The notes under the pieces are model-generated. The model saw only the letters and a program-made list of their open reading frames with translations, was not told where the DNA came from and did no database searches. From contig NZ_ACZO01000007.1 of assembly GCF_000176155.1 (NCBI RefSeq), forward strand, positions 682,001-746,000: a stretch of DNA of 64,000 bases. Reading direction: 5' to 3'. Both the position numbers and the translations under genes were made by a program. Below are positions 28,113 to 36,887 of this stretch, one piece after another. Numbering within the stretch: position 1 is the first letter of the stretch; each line of letters opens with the position of its first letter. Origin of the DNA: Vibrio metschnikovii CIP 69.14. GTDB lineage: Bacteria > Pseudomonadota > Gammaproteobacteria > Enterobacterales > Vibrionaceae.

Positions 28113-29012
28113 ATGCGCGCAGATGATTTAATTCTGTTTTCTCAAGTCATTGAGCTCGGGAGCTTTAGTAAGGCTGCGGAACAAAATAATCTTACCAATT
28201 CAGTAGTTAGCAAAAGAATCGCCCGTTTAGAAGAAGAGCTGGCGGTACAGTTACTCTATCGTACCACCCGCAAATTAACCTTAACCGAAGCGGGGAAAGC
28301 CTTGTTGATCAGTGCAAGAAATGTGAAGCAAGCCACGCAAGAAGCGATGGATGCCCTGTCAGGCTTTGGTGAAAATGTCAGCGGTCACATTAAAATGTCG
28401 GTGCCGACCATCTCTGGAGACTTATTGCTCGCTGATGCGGTCGCGGAATTTTGTAATCGTTATCCTGGATTAACGGTAGATATGTCGCTGGATAATCGGT
28501 TTGTTGATTTAGTTGAAGGTGGTTTTGACTTAGTGATCCGTACGGGTTATTTGGATGACTCGAGTTTGATCGCGCGGCATATATTGGATTCGCAATGGGT
28601 TGTCTGTGCATCGCCCGCATACCTTGCCCGCCATGGTCAGCTGATCATGCCTGAGCAGCTTGTGGCTCATAATTGTTTACAATACGCCTATCAAACCACC
28701 GGAGCCAGTGATTGGGAGTTTAAAAGCCCGACAGGTAACCGGATAGTGAAAGTTTCGGGCAGCTTTTCTACCGATAATGCGACAGCATTACGTAAAGCAG
28801 CATTAGGTGGCCACGGTATTGCTTATGTGCCGCGCTGTTTGGTGTACCATGATTTTAGAGAAGGGACATTAATCGACCTATTTCCAGATCAGGTCGGCAA
28901 AAAATTGGGGATTTACGCGGTATACCCGTTTACACGTCAACCACCCAATAAAGTTCGTTTATTGATTGAACATATCCGCCAGCGTTATTTAGCGATTGCT
29001 GACTATTTTTAA
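28113..29012 (+). CDS. LysR-family regulator next to the lactate operon
   Basis: 299-residue LysR transcription factor: HTH in residues 1-60 (GSFSKAAEQNNLTNSVVSKR) and an effector domain of the CrgA-like subclass (VRIS-type ending, HGIAYVPRCLVYHDFREGTL). Position divergent from lldP suggests it senses lactate or pyruvate and controls lldP-lldD-dld; inference only. The start ATG 28113 has no ribosome site, and TATAAT at 28104-28109 lies immediately upstream, so a leaderless transcript is possible. Confidence 0.9.
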   Translation: MRADDLILFSQVIELGSFSKAAEQNNLTNSVVSKRIARLEEELAVQLLYRTTRKLTLTEAGKALLISARNVKQATQEAMDALSGFGENVSGHIKMSVPTISGDLLLADAVAEFCNRYPGLTVDMSLDNRFVDLVEGGFDLVIRTGYLDDSSLIARHILDSQWVVCASPAYLARHGQLIMPEQLVAHNCLQYAYQTTGASDWEFKSPTGNRIVKVSGSFSTDNATALRKAALGGHGIAYVPRCLVYHDFREGTLIDLFPDQVGKKLGIYAVYPFTRQPPNKVRLLIEHIRQRYLAIADYF

Positions 29013-29074
29013 TCGCCCCTATTTTTAAGCTGAAAGTGTTTATTCCGTTAATCGTTAGACCCGACGGTTGGTGT

Positions 29075-29569
29075 TTAGTTGAGTCGTGTCGCGCTCGTCG
29101 ACTGCCCTTGCTGATGTTTCAGTTGAGTAAAGTAGCGATGGACTTTTTCAATATTCGCATACTCTAACTGCCACGACGCTGCTCTTTGCGCATGGCAAAA
29201 AGCATTAATGTGTTCGAGTAAGTCGTGGCTGTTGCTGTCTAAGACACTGGCGACGGATCTGACCAATGGACTGTTTTCGATGGATAAAAATTGCAGTAAC
29301 GCATAACTTTGGTTGAGTACTTGATAAGCGCCTTGCTGCTGTCCCATCGTATTAAGAATTTCAGATTGGTAGACTGCGCAGTCTCGCAGTCCACTGATTA
29401 AACACACCAACTGACAAGGTTTGGTTTGAGTACTTTGTGCCGCGTAATGCAAATGTTGTGGGAGGTAGGCTAATACTTGCTCAAACAGATAATGAGCTTC
29501 AGGCCAATGCCCTTGATTGACCAATTTCTCAGCTTTTTGGTAGTAGCTCCAGCACTGATTAAGATCCAT
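29075..29569 (-). CDS. Hypothetical helical protein, possible TPR-like
   Basis: 164 residues, not confidently recognised. Helix-rich with a TPR-like beginning (WSYYQKAEKLVNQGHWPEAHYLFEQVLAYLP) and further helices containing several Cys and His. No signal or membrane segment. GGAG site before ATG 29569. Divergent from the Lon-like protease gene; a shared regulatory region of about 230 bp lies between. A partner role with that protease is speculation. Confidence 0.75.
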   Translation of the reverse strand: MDLNQCWSYYQKAEKLVNQGHWPEAHYLFEQVLAYLPQHLHYAAQSTQTKPCQLVCLISGLRDCAVYQSEILNTMGQQQGAYQVLNQSYALLQFLSIENSPLVRSVASVLDSNSHDLLEHINAFCHAQRAASWQLEYANIEKVHRYFTQLKHQQGQSTSATRLN

Positions 29570-29797
29570 CGTGACTCCGGTGTTGGTGAAGTTGTGGGAC
29601 CCTATTTAAAGACAACTTGCCATCAAATGCAACTGGTTGTCATTTGCGTCTTCATCATTAGCACTGGTGCTTATTTGTCCACTTAAGCGTGAATTAGTAG
29701 TAAGTCACTAAAAAGATTGTGCTTTTCTTCTACACTTAAGCTACAAATAAAGAAAATTAATTTAAATATAACAATCATAAAAAAATAAGGAGGGGGT

Positions 29798-32158
29798 ATG
29801 GCGATTCAAAATTTGAGTGTTGAGCAGCTCTATCACGTTGCAACACTAGATAATTTGCCATGTAAATCGACCAAAGAGTTAGCTCCCATTGATGAGATTG
29901 TTGGTCAAGAGCGCGCGCAAAAAGCGGTTGAATTTGCGATGTCGATAAAAGAAAAGGGCTATAACATTTATGCCATTGGACGTAATGGATTGGGTAAACG
30001 AACCATGATCTTACGTTACTTAAATCGCCATCAGCCAGAAAATAATGCGCTATTTGATTGGTGTTATGTGGCTAATTTTGATGATATTCGTACACCACGA
30101 GTGCTTAAGCTTCCGTCTGGTGTTGGCCAGAAATTTCGTCAAGATATTGAAAAGTTGATGACTAAATTGGTCAATGCGATTCCGTTAGCGTTTGATAATG
30201 AACTCTACTTTAGCCGAGCGGACCGCTTAAAAAACCAACTAGCCCAAAAGCAGGAACAAGAATTAGCAGCCATCACCTTACGTGCCAAAGAGCGTGATAT
30301 TAGTTTAAGTATCACTAACCAAGGTGAATATCAGTTTGTCGCCATGAATGGCGAAGAAATGCATACCGAAGAAACGTTTGATGCGCTGAGTAAAAAAGAG
30401 CAAGAGCATTTTGCGCAGACGATTGATGAGTTAGAAGTCAGCTTACGCAATATGGTCCGCCAGCTCACTGAGTGGGAGGAAGCGTACAGCGAAAAAATTA
30501 AAAAGCTCAATGATGATGTGACGCTCGATGTGATCAGTCATTTTATTAAACAGCTTAAAATCGATTATTCTAAGTACCCTGAAATCAAAAGCTACTTAAC
30601 CGAATTACAAAAAGATATCGTCGAAAATGTTGAGATCTTTTTGGATGAAACGGGAGAGCAAGGGGAGCTCGCTACCGCGGCGTTGGATAAAAAGTTACCA
30701 CGTCGTTATAAAGTGAATGTACTGGTTTGTCGCGCGTCGCAAGAATTTCCGGTGGTGGTCGAAGAAAACCCTAACTATCACTCCTTGTTTGGCTATATTG
30801 AAACGGCGACCTATAAAGGAACGGTGTTTACCGATTTTTCACTGATCCGCGCTGGTAGTTTACATAAAGCCAACGGCGGCGTACTGCTAATGGATGCGGT
30901 TAAAGTATTAGAGCAGCCCTATGTATGGGATGGCTTAAAACGTGCTCTGCGTTCACGTCAGCTCAGCTTCACCTCGCTAGAAAAAGAAGTGACTTTAACC
31001 GGAACGGTATCGCTCGATCCTGAACCGATACCACTAGATGTCAAAATCATCTTATTTGGTGATTATCGTACTTATGAATTATTAACGCATTACGATCCGG
31101 AGTTCAGCGAGCTGTTTCGAGTCACCGCTGATTTTGAAGACGAGATGAAGCGTACGCCAGAAAGTGAGCTGCATTATGCCCGTTTCATTTCAAGTATTGT
31201 CCATGATAACAATATGTTGCATTGTGATCGCAAAGCGATTGCGCGAATTATTGAACACAGTTCGCGAATGACCAGCGATCAAAACAAGCTCTCTTTGCAT
31301 TCCGCGCATATTGCCAATTTATTGCGTGAGTCTAATTACGTCGCTCGCCAAGCCAATTCTAATATGATTCGCCAAAATCATGTGGAAGAAGCGCTGTGCA
31401 ACCAACAAATGCGAGTCAATCGTCTTCAAGAAGGCGTAATGGAAACCTTCCTTAATGGCACTACATTACTGCAGACCGAAGGCTCTGCGGTGGGGCAGAT
31501 CAATGCTTTATCGGTGTTAGCGACCAGCGATCATGCCTTTGGTGCACCAAACCGAATTACGGCGACCACATCGTTTGGTGATGGCGATATTATTGATATT
31601 GAACGCAGCGTGGATTTAGGGGGCAGTATCCACTCAAAAGGAGTAATGATACTTTCTGCTTATTTAAATTCGGTGTTTGGCCGAACGGCGCGAGTACCGT
31701 TAACCACCACCATTACTTTTGAACAATCGTACGGTGGGGTCGATGGCGATAGTGCCAGCATGGCTGAGTTTTGCGCTATTGTGTCAGCATTTTCCAAGCA
31801 ACCCAATCGGCAAGATATTGCGATTACTGGTTCAATGAATCAGTTTGGTGAAGCGCAGCCGATTGGCGGTGTTAATGAGAAAATCGAAGGCTTCTTCGAT
31901 GTGTGTAATATTAAAGGCCGTCATTCTCAACAAGGCGTGATTATTCCTCGTTCTAATCAGCATCATTTGATGCTACGGGCGGATATTCTCAAAGCGGTGG
32001 AAAAGGGTGAATTCCATATTTGGGTGATTGACCATGTGACAGAAGCGATTGAGCTCTTTACTGGAAAACCCGCTGGTGTTGCAACAGAAGATGGCAGCTA
32101 TCCCGTGGATACGATTTTTGGTTTGGCTCAGGCTAAATTAAACGCACTACGCAAATAA
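29798..32158 (+). CDS. Lon-related ATP-dependent protease family protein (AAA_32 type)
   Basis: 786 residues. N-terminal ATPase-like part with a Walker A-like GRNGLGKRT at 61-69 interrupted by a large helical insertion (about 130-330), a Walker B-like LLMDAV at 364-368, and a C-terminal Lon S16 protease domain (about 555-770) with the Ser-Lys dyad at S652 (GDSASMAE) and K695 (GGVNEKIEGFF). It resembles the YcbZ-like, soluble 'Lon-related' group rather than housekeeping Lon. Walker B lacks the usual Glu. Substrates unknown. AGGAGGGGG-type strong ribosome site. Confidence 0.92.
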   Translation: MAIQNLSVEQLYHVATLDNLPCKSTKELAPIDEIVGQERAQKAVEFAMSIKEKGYNIYAIGRNGLGKRTMILRYLNRHQPENNALFDWCYVANFDDIRTPRVLKLPSGVGQKFRQDIEKLMTKLVNAIPLAFDNELYFSRADRLKNQLAQKQEQELAAITLRAKERDISLSITNQGEYQFVAMNGEEMHTEETFDALSKKEQEHFAQTIDELEVSLRNMVRQLTEWEEAYSEKIKKLNDDVTLDVISHFIKQLKIDYSKYPEIKSYLTELQKDIVENVEIFLDETGEQGELATAALDKKLPRRYKVNVLVCRASQEFPVVVEENPNYHSLFGYIETATYKGTVFTDFSLIRAGSLHKANGGVLLMDAVKVLEQPYVWDGLKRALRSRQLSFTSLEKEVTLTGTVSLDPEPIPLDVKIILFGDYRTYELLTHYDPEFSELFRVTADFEDEMKRTPESELHYARFISSIVHDNNMLHCDRKAIARIIEHSSRMTSDQNKLSLHSAHIANLLRESNYVARQANSNMIRQNHVEEALCNQQMRVNRLQEGVMETFLNGTTLLQTEGSAVGQINALSVLATSDHAFGAPNRITATTSFGDGDIIDIERSVDLGGSIHSKGVMILSAYLNSVFGRTARVPLTTTITFEQSYGGVDGDSASMAEFCAIVSAFSKQPNRQDIAITGSMNQFGEAQPIGGVNEKIEGFFDVCNIKGRHSQQGVIIPRSNQHHLMLRADILKAVEKGEFHIWVIDHVTEAIELFTGKPAGVATEDGSYPVDTIFGLAQAKLNALRK

Positions 32159-32188
32159 TCATAGGCTGGTCGTCACGCTTAACCTTCT

Positions 32189-32212
32189 TAATGGCTCCTT
32201 CGGGAGCCATTA
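32189..32212. terminator. UUCG-capped terminator between Lon-like and DUF2850 genes
   Basis: 10-bp stem TAATGGCTCC / GGAGCCATTA closed by a TTCG tetraloop; it overlaps the stop codon of the minus-strand gene (32210-32212). Confidence 0.75.
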
Positions 32213-32680
32213 TCGTTCCCTAAAATGCTCTGAAACGGCTGAACGACGGCTAGGTCCAGGTTCAGTGGAAATGGTGTGCTCATAGCCCGCACGTATAAAA
32301 CGTTGGTGAGGCAGCGGAGGTTCAACTCGTCGCATCTGCGGTGAGTCAGTGGTTCCCGAAAGTTGATAAATCGTTTCGCCAGTGCCAGTTCGGATGGCGA
32401 TGGTCTTGCCATCAAATTCAAATTGCGTGGCAATTAAACGATGATCACGAAATACGCCTTGTTCATTAAAGGTGAGAACTTCAGTTAAATGGCTTGGTGC
32501 ACCGATTTCAATCCAAGAACCGTGCACGTTCTTCGGATTAATGTAATCGCGATAACTAACGAGAATTAATAGCGTAAATCCGACAGATAATAGACTTAAT
32601 ATTAGCCAGAAGAGGACTTTAAATAGAAACGATTGACTATCAGGGCGGTATTTTCGGCTAGGTTTTTTTCTAATAACCAC
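32210..32680 (-). CDS. DUF2850-like single-pass membrane protein
   Basis: 156 residues: basic cytoplasmic N-terminus (residues 1-20), one membrane helix (about 21-43), and a periplasmic domain containing VHGSWIEIGAPSHLTEVL and a strand-rich middle. This pattern matches the Vibrio DUF2850 family as recalled; function unknown. It starts at GTG 32680 with GAGAG upstream; a nearby ATG is out of frame. The stop lies in the shared terminator stem. Confidence 0.75.
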   Translation of the reverse strand: MVIRKKPSRKYRPDSQSFLFKVLFWLILSLLSVGFTLLILVSYRDYINPKNVHGSWIEIGAPSHLTEVLTFNEQGVFRDHRLIATQFEFDGKTIAIRTGTGETIYQLSGTTDSPQMRRVEPPLPHQRFIRAGYEHTISTEPGPSRRSAVSEHFRER

Positions 32681-32839
32681 ATCATTCTCTCAAAGTATTT
32701 AGGATTTATTACGTAAAGCCTTTAGGTAAGCTGAGTATAGCATATTGTCATTAAAGCTAAGCTAATGATATCTTGAGTATCTGTTAAGTGATGAGTGGAA
32801 AACGCCACTCAAACTATTTTATCTCAGAAAAGGAATACC

Positions 32840-33121
32840 ATGATTAAGGAAAATAGCTACTTTGATGGCAATGTGAAATCTTTAGGTTTTCAGCAGCATG
32901 GCGAGTCAATGACCGTCGGTGTGATGGCTCCTGGAGAGTATACCTTTGCGACGGATGCTCCGGAGAAAATGACCGTTATCAAAGGGTCATTAACCATTAA
33001 ACGCACGAGCGATCAACACTGGTTAACGTTTCATAGTGGAGAGTGTTTTGACGTTGATGGTCATTCATCGTTTGATTTACAAGTGTCGCAAGCCACTGCT
33101 TATTTGTGTGAATTTTTATAG
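32840..33121 (+). CDS. ppnP: Pyrimidine/purine nucleoside phosphorylase PpnP
   Basis: 93-residue cupin-fold enzyme cleaving diverse nucleosides with phosphate to base and ribose-1-phosphate. Matches E. coli PpnP (YaiE, DUF1255): N-terminal ENSYFDGNVKSLGF, GVMAPGEYTF, and GECFDVDGHSSFDLQV. Start at ATG 32840 with AGGA; an upstream in-frame ATG at 32795 is disregarded. Single-gene unit. Confidence 0.93.
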   Translation: MIKENSYFDGNVKSLGFQQHGESMTVGVMAPGEYTFATDAPEKMTVIKGSLTIKRTSDQHWLTFHSGECFDVDGHSSFDLQVSQATAYLCEFL

Positions 33122-33174
33122 CCGTGCGTTTTTAGGTCATAATAGGCGCTGACGTTTCCAGCAAGCCAAAAAAA

Positions 33175-33198
33175 GCCACACTCATTAATGGGTGTGGC
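33175..33198 (-). terminator. Intrinsic terminator downstream of pirin gene
   Basis: Stem GCCACAC / GTGTGGC with a ten-base loop, followed on the minus strand by TTTTTTT; on the plus strand an A tract follows instead. So it terminates leftward transcripts from the pirin gene 180 bp away. Confidence 0.6.
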
Positions 33199-33340
33199 AA
33201 AAACAAAAATATCCGGCAGTGGTTTTATTTTTGTTTAATAACCGACCTTATGGTCGAATGGACAGTAAACTTACTCTTCCTTTCTACGTACAGCGGCAGC
33301 TGTCTTTGTTTCGTCATCGAGTTTGTTGATGAGGGTTGAC

Positions 33341-33365
33341 CATAACTCTAAGTCGTTTGGGTATA
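33341..33365 (-). repeat. ERIC-like end fragment (copy C)
   Basis: On the minus strand it reads TATACCCAAACGACTTAGAG followed by TTATG; the first 20 bases are identical to copy A at 2707-2726. Lies just downstream of the pirin stop. Confidence 0.5.
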
Positions 33366-33379
33366 GAGTTATCAGGCAA

Positions 33380-34228
33380 TTAGTAGGTGGAAAATAATCC
33401 TGCATTATAATCAGCAATCGCTTGTTCAATCTCTTGGTGACTATTCATCACAAAAGGACCGTAATGAACCACCGGTTCGTTAATCGGCTCCCCCGCTAAA
33501 ATCAATACACCGCTGGCTTCGTTGACCGATAATTGAAGTGCAGCGTTGCGAGAAAGTACCGCGAGTTCGCCTTGTTTTAAGCTCTTCCCTACCACGTTCA
33601 CCGCGCCTTGATACGCATAAAGCAACACGTTGTAGTGCTCAGGGATGACTAAAGCGATATCACTGGATGATTGAGCACGCCAGTCGGCAACGATAGTGGC
33701 GACGCCAGTTTGAGTTAGCGGACCTTGCAACGTTTGCCCGTTGATAGCGAGCTTTCCAGCGATGAGTCTTAGCGTACCCAGTGCATCTTCTGAATATTCA
33801 GTTATCGTTTCAGGTTGAAAATCATGATATTGAGCCGGTGCCATTTTGTTTTTCGCTGGTTGATTAATCCAAATTTGGAAACCGTGCAATTGACCTTGTT
33901 CCATGATTGGCATTTCGCTATGAATAACCCCTCGGCCCGCGGCCATCCATTGGGCACCGCCACTGCGTAATTCGCCGACATTACCCATTTGATCGCGATG
34001 TTGAAAGTGCCCTTGCAACATATAGGTTAAGGTTTCAATGCCTCGATGAGGATGAGGAGGGAACCCTCCAATGTAATCGGCACTATGATCCGATTTCAAT
34101 TCATCTACCATTAGGAAAGGGGAGAATCTGCCATGGTTAAAACCAGCGACACGACGAATTTTCACTCCGTCTCCATCCGAGGTCGCTCGGGCGGGAATTA
34201 GCTGTTCGATGACTCGTAAGGTGTTCAT
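33380..34228 (-). CDS. Pirin family (bicupin) protein
   Basis: 282-residue bicupin. N-terminal cupin carries the metal-binding motif GFPPHPHRGIETLTYMLQG plus FQHRDQMGN; then GGAQWMAAGRGVIHSEMP and a second, less conserved cupin (about 170-280). Related YhhW/pirin proteins act as quercetin dioxygenases or redox/iron sensors; the physiological substrate here is unknown. Cytoplasmic. GGAGC site before the ATG. Alone on its transcript. Confidence 0.92.
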   Translation of the reverse strand: MNTLRVIEQLIPARATSDGDGVKIRRVAGFNHGRFSPFLMVDELKSDHSADYIGGFPPHPHRGIETLTYMLQGHFQHRDQMGNVGELRSGGAQWMAAGRGVIHSEMPIMEQGQLHGFQIWINQPAKNKMAPAQYHDFQPETITEYSEDALGTLRLIAGKLAINGQTLQGPLTQTGVATIVADWRAQSSSDIALVIPEHYNVLLYAYQGAVNVVGKSLKQGELAVLSRNAALQLSVNEASGVLILAGEPINEPVVHYGPFVMNSHQEIEQAIADYNAGLFSTY

Positions 34229-34389
34229 GATCGTGCTCCATCATTAGAGGATGATCATAGCTTACTGATTGCTGGCTCAAAAAGGAGCACAGAGAGTTGA
34301 GGATGTCATTCAAAATTTTTGAAGATCAATAGTCTCTTTCGGTACTTTTCCGAACGTAAGAACAAGGTTGGCGTTCATAGAGACACAGA

Positions 34390-35004
34390 TCAACCAATGA
34401 TCTGTCTAAATGTGAGATTGATTCTTGGTTGGCAGGATTGACGAGTTTTAGGAATGGTGTGCTGCCAATAGTGCTGTGTATCTCCAGCCATCACTAATAA
34501 TGAGCCATGGCTGAGTTCAAAGGTTAATTTTTCTTTACTTTGCATATGGCGCAGCGCAAAGCACCGAGTTGCGCCTAATGATAGTGAAGCGATGACGGGT
34601 TGGTGACCTAATTCCGGTTCATTATCTTGGTGCCAACCCATCGAATCTTGACCATGGCGATAGAGATTCGCCAGAACCGAATTAAATGGCTGATTTGCAA
34701 CTCGTTCACATTGTGCTTTAAGAGGGAGTAATGCTGCTGCCCACGGTTGTGGCGCTAAACTTAAGCCTGAATAGCGATAAGCTTTTTCACCGTACCAAGC
34801 GTGCAGGCGAGGCTGCATGATTGGTTTACCAAACATCATGATCGCTTGTTGTTGCCAGTTGAGTTCAAGCGACAGGCGTTGATAAGCGTTATCGGCTTGT
34901 TCCATGGATAAAAAATCTGGGATCCACAGTAATTGTCCATCATTGATCGTTAGCCATGATGGCGTTGGTGTAGATTCAGGGATAGAAACTGGAGTTGGCA
35001 TCAT
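34390..35004 (-). CDS. AlkB-like Fe(II)/2-oxoglutarate DNA repair dioxygenase
   Basis: 204-residue member of the AlkB family (ALKBH2/3-like branch) that oxidatively removes methyl groups from N1-methyladenine/N3-methylcytosine. Iron ligands H125 and D127 (GWHQDNEPEL) and H182 (QHTIPK), and the 2-oxoglutarate Arg in PRINLTFR (R194) are present, as is PRLHAWYG. Divergent from the qrr gene, with the LuxO sites in between. Two ATGs three bases apart could both be the start. Confidence 0.93.
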   Translation of the reverse strand: MMPTPVSIPESTPTPSWLTINDGQLLWIPDFLSMEQADNAYQRLSLELNWQQQAIMMFGKPIMQPRLHAWYGEKAYRYSGLSLAPQPWAAALLPLKAQCERVANQPFNSVLANLYRHGQDSMGWHQDNEPELGHQPVIASLSLGATRCFALRHMQSKEKLTFELSHGSLLVMAGDTQHYWQHTIPKTRQSCQPRINLTFRQIIG

Positions 35005-35083
35005 TATTCTCAGTTAATCATTTTTTGATAGGTTGGATGTTTTAAGGTTGAGAGAAACCGAAAAGTAGAGAGTTACAGGGAAA

Positions 35084-35096
35084 TTGCATTTTGCAC
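35084..35096 (+). promoter_or_regulatory. LuxO-type binding site 1 (qrr upstream)
   Basis: TTGCATTTTGCAC matches the LuxO palindrome TTGCA-N3-TGCAA except for the last base pair. About 140 bp upstream of the qrr start. Confidence 0.7.
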
Positions 35097-35101
35097 TGGA
35101 T

Positions 35102-35114
35102 TTGCAAAATGCAA
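35102..35114 (+). promoter_or_regulatory. LuxO-type binding site 2 (qrr upstream)
   Basis: TTGCAAAATGCAA, a perfect TTGCA-N3-TGCAA palindrome, 18 bp from site 1 centre to centre, an arrangement usual for LuxO enhancer sites before qrr genes. Confidence 0.8.
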
Positions 35115-35199
35115 AATCACTATGAGATCGGTTGTAATGAAACGGACGCTTTTTCGCCATATTCGCCTTGAATTGCTTGATTAAGTGGTTTGAAAAAGT

Positions 35200-35214
35200 T
35201 GGCACGCTATGTGC
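35200..35214 (+). promoter_or_regulatory. Sigma-54 (-24/-12) promoter of qrr
   Basis: TGGCACGCTATGTGC: -24 GG at 35201-35202 and -12 GC at 35213-35214 with correct ten-base spacing; one mismatch to TTGC. Predicts a start near 35226-35227, exactly where the conserved Qrr 5' end lies. Confidence 0.85.
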
Positions 35215-35226
35215 TTTATAATATAT

Positions 35227-35331
35227 GACCCTTTTAAGCCGAGGGTCACCTAGCCAACTGACGTTGTTAGTGAACCTCTTTGTTCACACAAAATATAGCC
35301 AATCGCCCCTTTTTGCGGTTGGCTTTTTTTT
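35227..35331 (+). ncRNA. qrr: Qrr quorum-regulatory small RNA
   Basis: About 105 nt. Starts GACCCTTTTAAGCCGAGGGT (5' stem-loop), contains the invariant pairing region CTAGCCAACTGACGTTGTTA followed by GTGAA, and ends in a terminator stem GCCAATCGC / GCGGTTGGC with seven or more T. Qrr RNAs act with Hfq to control luxR/hapR, aphA and other quorum-sensing mRNAs. Two LuxO sites and a sigma-54 promoter precede it, so transcription should occur at low cell density via LuxO~P. It sits away from luxO, like the extra qrr genes of V. harveyi and V. cholerae; its number cannot be assigned. Confidence 0.95.
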
Positions 35332-35353
35332 ACGTTGTTTTTCTTGTCAACGA

Positions 35354-36886
35354 TCAACGCTGCTCGGTTTGATTGGCGCATTTATCGTAACAACTGGGTA
35401 CTCTCGGGCACACCGCACCACGTGAACAAATCAATCTTGCTTGATTATCAATCCCACGCTCAATCCAATTAATATTGAGAATTTTTGCAATGGTTAGCAA
35501 ATCTTTTTTAATGTGTCTCGGGATGATGGTTGAACCTCCTTGTTGAACACAAGAGGCTTTGAGTTCTTCGGCAATCGAGCGGGCATCGCCACCTTGAGCA
35601 TTAATGGCGGGATTAAGATCAATGCCAGCACATAGCACACGGTTATTCCCTGCAGCATCAGACATATTCATTGATTCACAACAGTAAATACGCGGTTCAT
35701 CACCGACATTTAAAATGGAAATTTGTGCTGAGCTACCGGGTAAAGGCTCAGACAAACGACGAAACACCGCCCAGTGTTGGCAAGGGTCATCAACTTTACG
35801 CATGTTCCCCCAAGGTAGGGGTATGCCATTACCACGATACACCGCTTTAAGTTTGCCTTCGCCATAGGCATCAAAATAGTGCCAGTGAGGGTAGGGAGAG
35901 ACGACGGTCATCCGGCGCATGGCAACCGAAGGGGATACTCCGGCTTTTTGATGTACGGAGATTTCATAGCCATTACGATCCAACAGTTGGCGAAAGGGAA
36001 CTTTGGGGCATAATAGAGCGCCAGCAAAAAAGCTCGATTCAAAATCACGCCATGCTTGCAAAATATCTTGTGAGTTAAGCTCGGAGGTTTGCTGAAGATC
36101 GCTCTGCGCTTCCCAGCCATGAGTATGCCCAACCGAAAGCACACTTTTTAATCCCTCTTTACTGTGTAAAACATTATGGCCAATGTACACCGCTAAGTCG
36201 TATTTCAGGCGTGTCGGATACTGTTTTAAAATCTCATTAAGATAAATGTTTCCCGGTGGTTCAAAAAAAGAAGTGACTAACTGTTTGGCGCTGATCCCCA
36301 ATTCATCGACCACATCATGCGGTGTACGTGTCACCCAACGTATGGTCAATCCTAGGCTTTTAGCGATATCGATTAAATCTTCTACGGCCAAATTAAGACG
36401 TTTTAGTCCAACCTCCTCTGCCGCACGTTCTAGATCGGGGAAGTGATTTTGTAAACTTTCTTGATGGGCCCGGATCAGCAGATGAGCAAACTGGCGGCCG
36501 GTGATCCCGGTTTGTGAGAGCATTTCGGGAATCGCAATCTGTAAAATATCATTAGAAAATAGAAAGCTAGGTTCAAGTGCCATCCCACTGATCCCACCTC
36601 GATTGCCCTTATTAGGTGTAATGTCGGCCTGTTCGGGTTCGTCGTCTAAAAACCAACGCGGATCTTTTTGAAAGACTTCAGCAATCACTTCGAGCATTTC
36701 TACGCTAGGAACTCGCTTGCCTCGTTCAATCATAGAGAGATAAGAGACGGAAGGAGCGTATTCAGGATTAACCCGTATACAGCGCGCTGATAAATCTTCC
36801 ATGGTTAAGTGGTTGCGTTTACGCAAGTTTCTTACCTTGGTGCCTAAAAAATGTGACTGTCTGACTAAGCTTTTTGATATGGCCAT
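35354..36886 (-). CDS. XRE-family regulator, ScfR/DUF3612-like
   Basis: 510-residue transcription factor. HTH_3 domain at about 14-75 (LGTKVRNLRKRNHLTMEDLS … YLSMIERGKRVPS), then a long region resembling the short-chain fatty-acyl regulators (RamB/PccR type; annotated DUF3612 in Vibrio, from memory), ending in a Cys cluster (CSRGAVCPRVPSCYDKC). RamB-type proteins control acetate/propionate and glyoxylate genes. Divergent from the malate-synthase-like gene at 37045, with three direct repeats between. No ribosome site precedes ATG 36886: the first repeat begins two bases upstream, suggesting autoregulation. Its 3' end faces the qrr terminator 22 bp away. Confidence 0.85.
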   Translation of the reverse strand: MAISKSLVRQSHFLGTKVRNLRKRNHLTMEDLSARCIRVNPEYAPSVSYLSMIERGKRVPSVEMLEVIAEVFQKDPRWFLDDEPEQADITPNKGNRGGISGMALEPSFLFSNDILQIAIPEMLSQTGITGRQFAHLLIRAHQESLQNHFPDLERAAEEVGLKRLNLAVEDLIDIAKSLGLTIRWVTRTPHDVVDELGISAKQLVTSFFEPPGNIYLNEILKQYPTRLKYDLAVYIGHNVLHSKEGLKSVLSVGHTHGWEAQSDLQQTSELNSQDILQAWRDFESSFFAGALLCPKVPFRQLLDRNGYEISVHQKAGVSPSVAMRRMTVVSPYPHWHYFDAYGEGKLKAVYRGNGIPLPWGNMRKVDDPCQHWAVFRRLSEPLPGSSAQISILNVGDEPRIYCCESMNMSDAAGNNRVLCAGIDLNPAINAQGGDARSIAEELKASCVQQGGSTIIPRHIKKDLLTIAKILNINWIERGIDNQARLICSRGAVCPRVPSCYDKCANQTEQR

Positions 36887-36887
36887 T

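Noticed and set aside
35014..35205. 63-codon minus-strand ORF upstream of qrr
   Set aside because: It covers the LuxO sites and lies against the qrr promoter; no ribosome site or protein-like pattern.
35225..35425. Plus-strand ORF starting at the qrr 5' end
   Set aside because: This is the Qrr RNA itself; the frame runs through its terminator.
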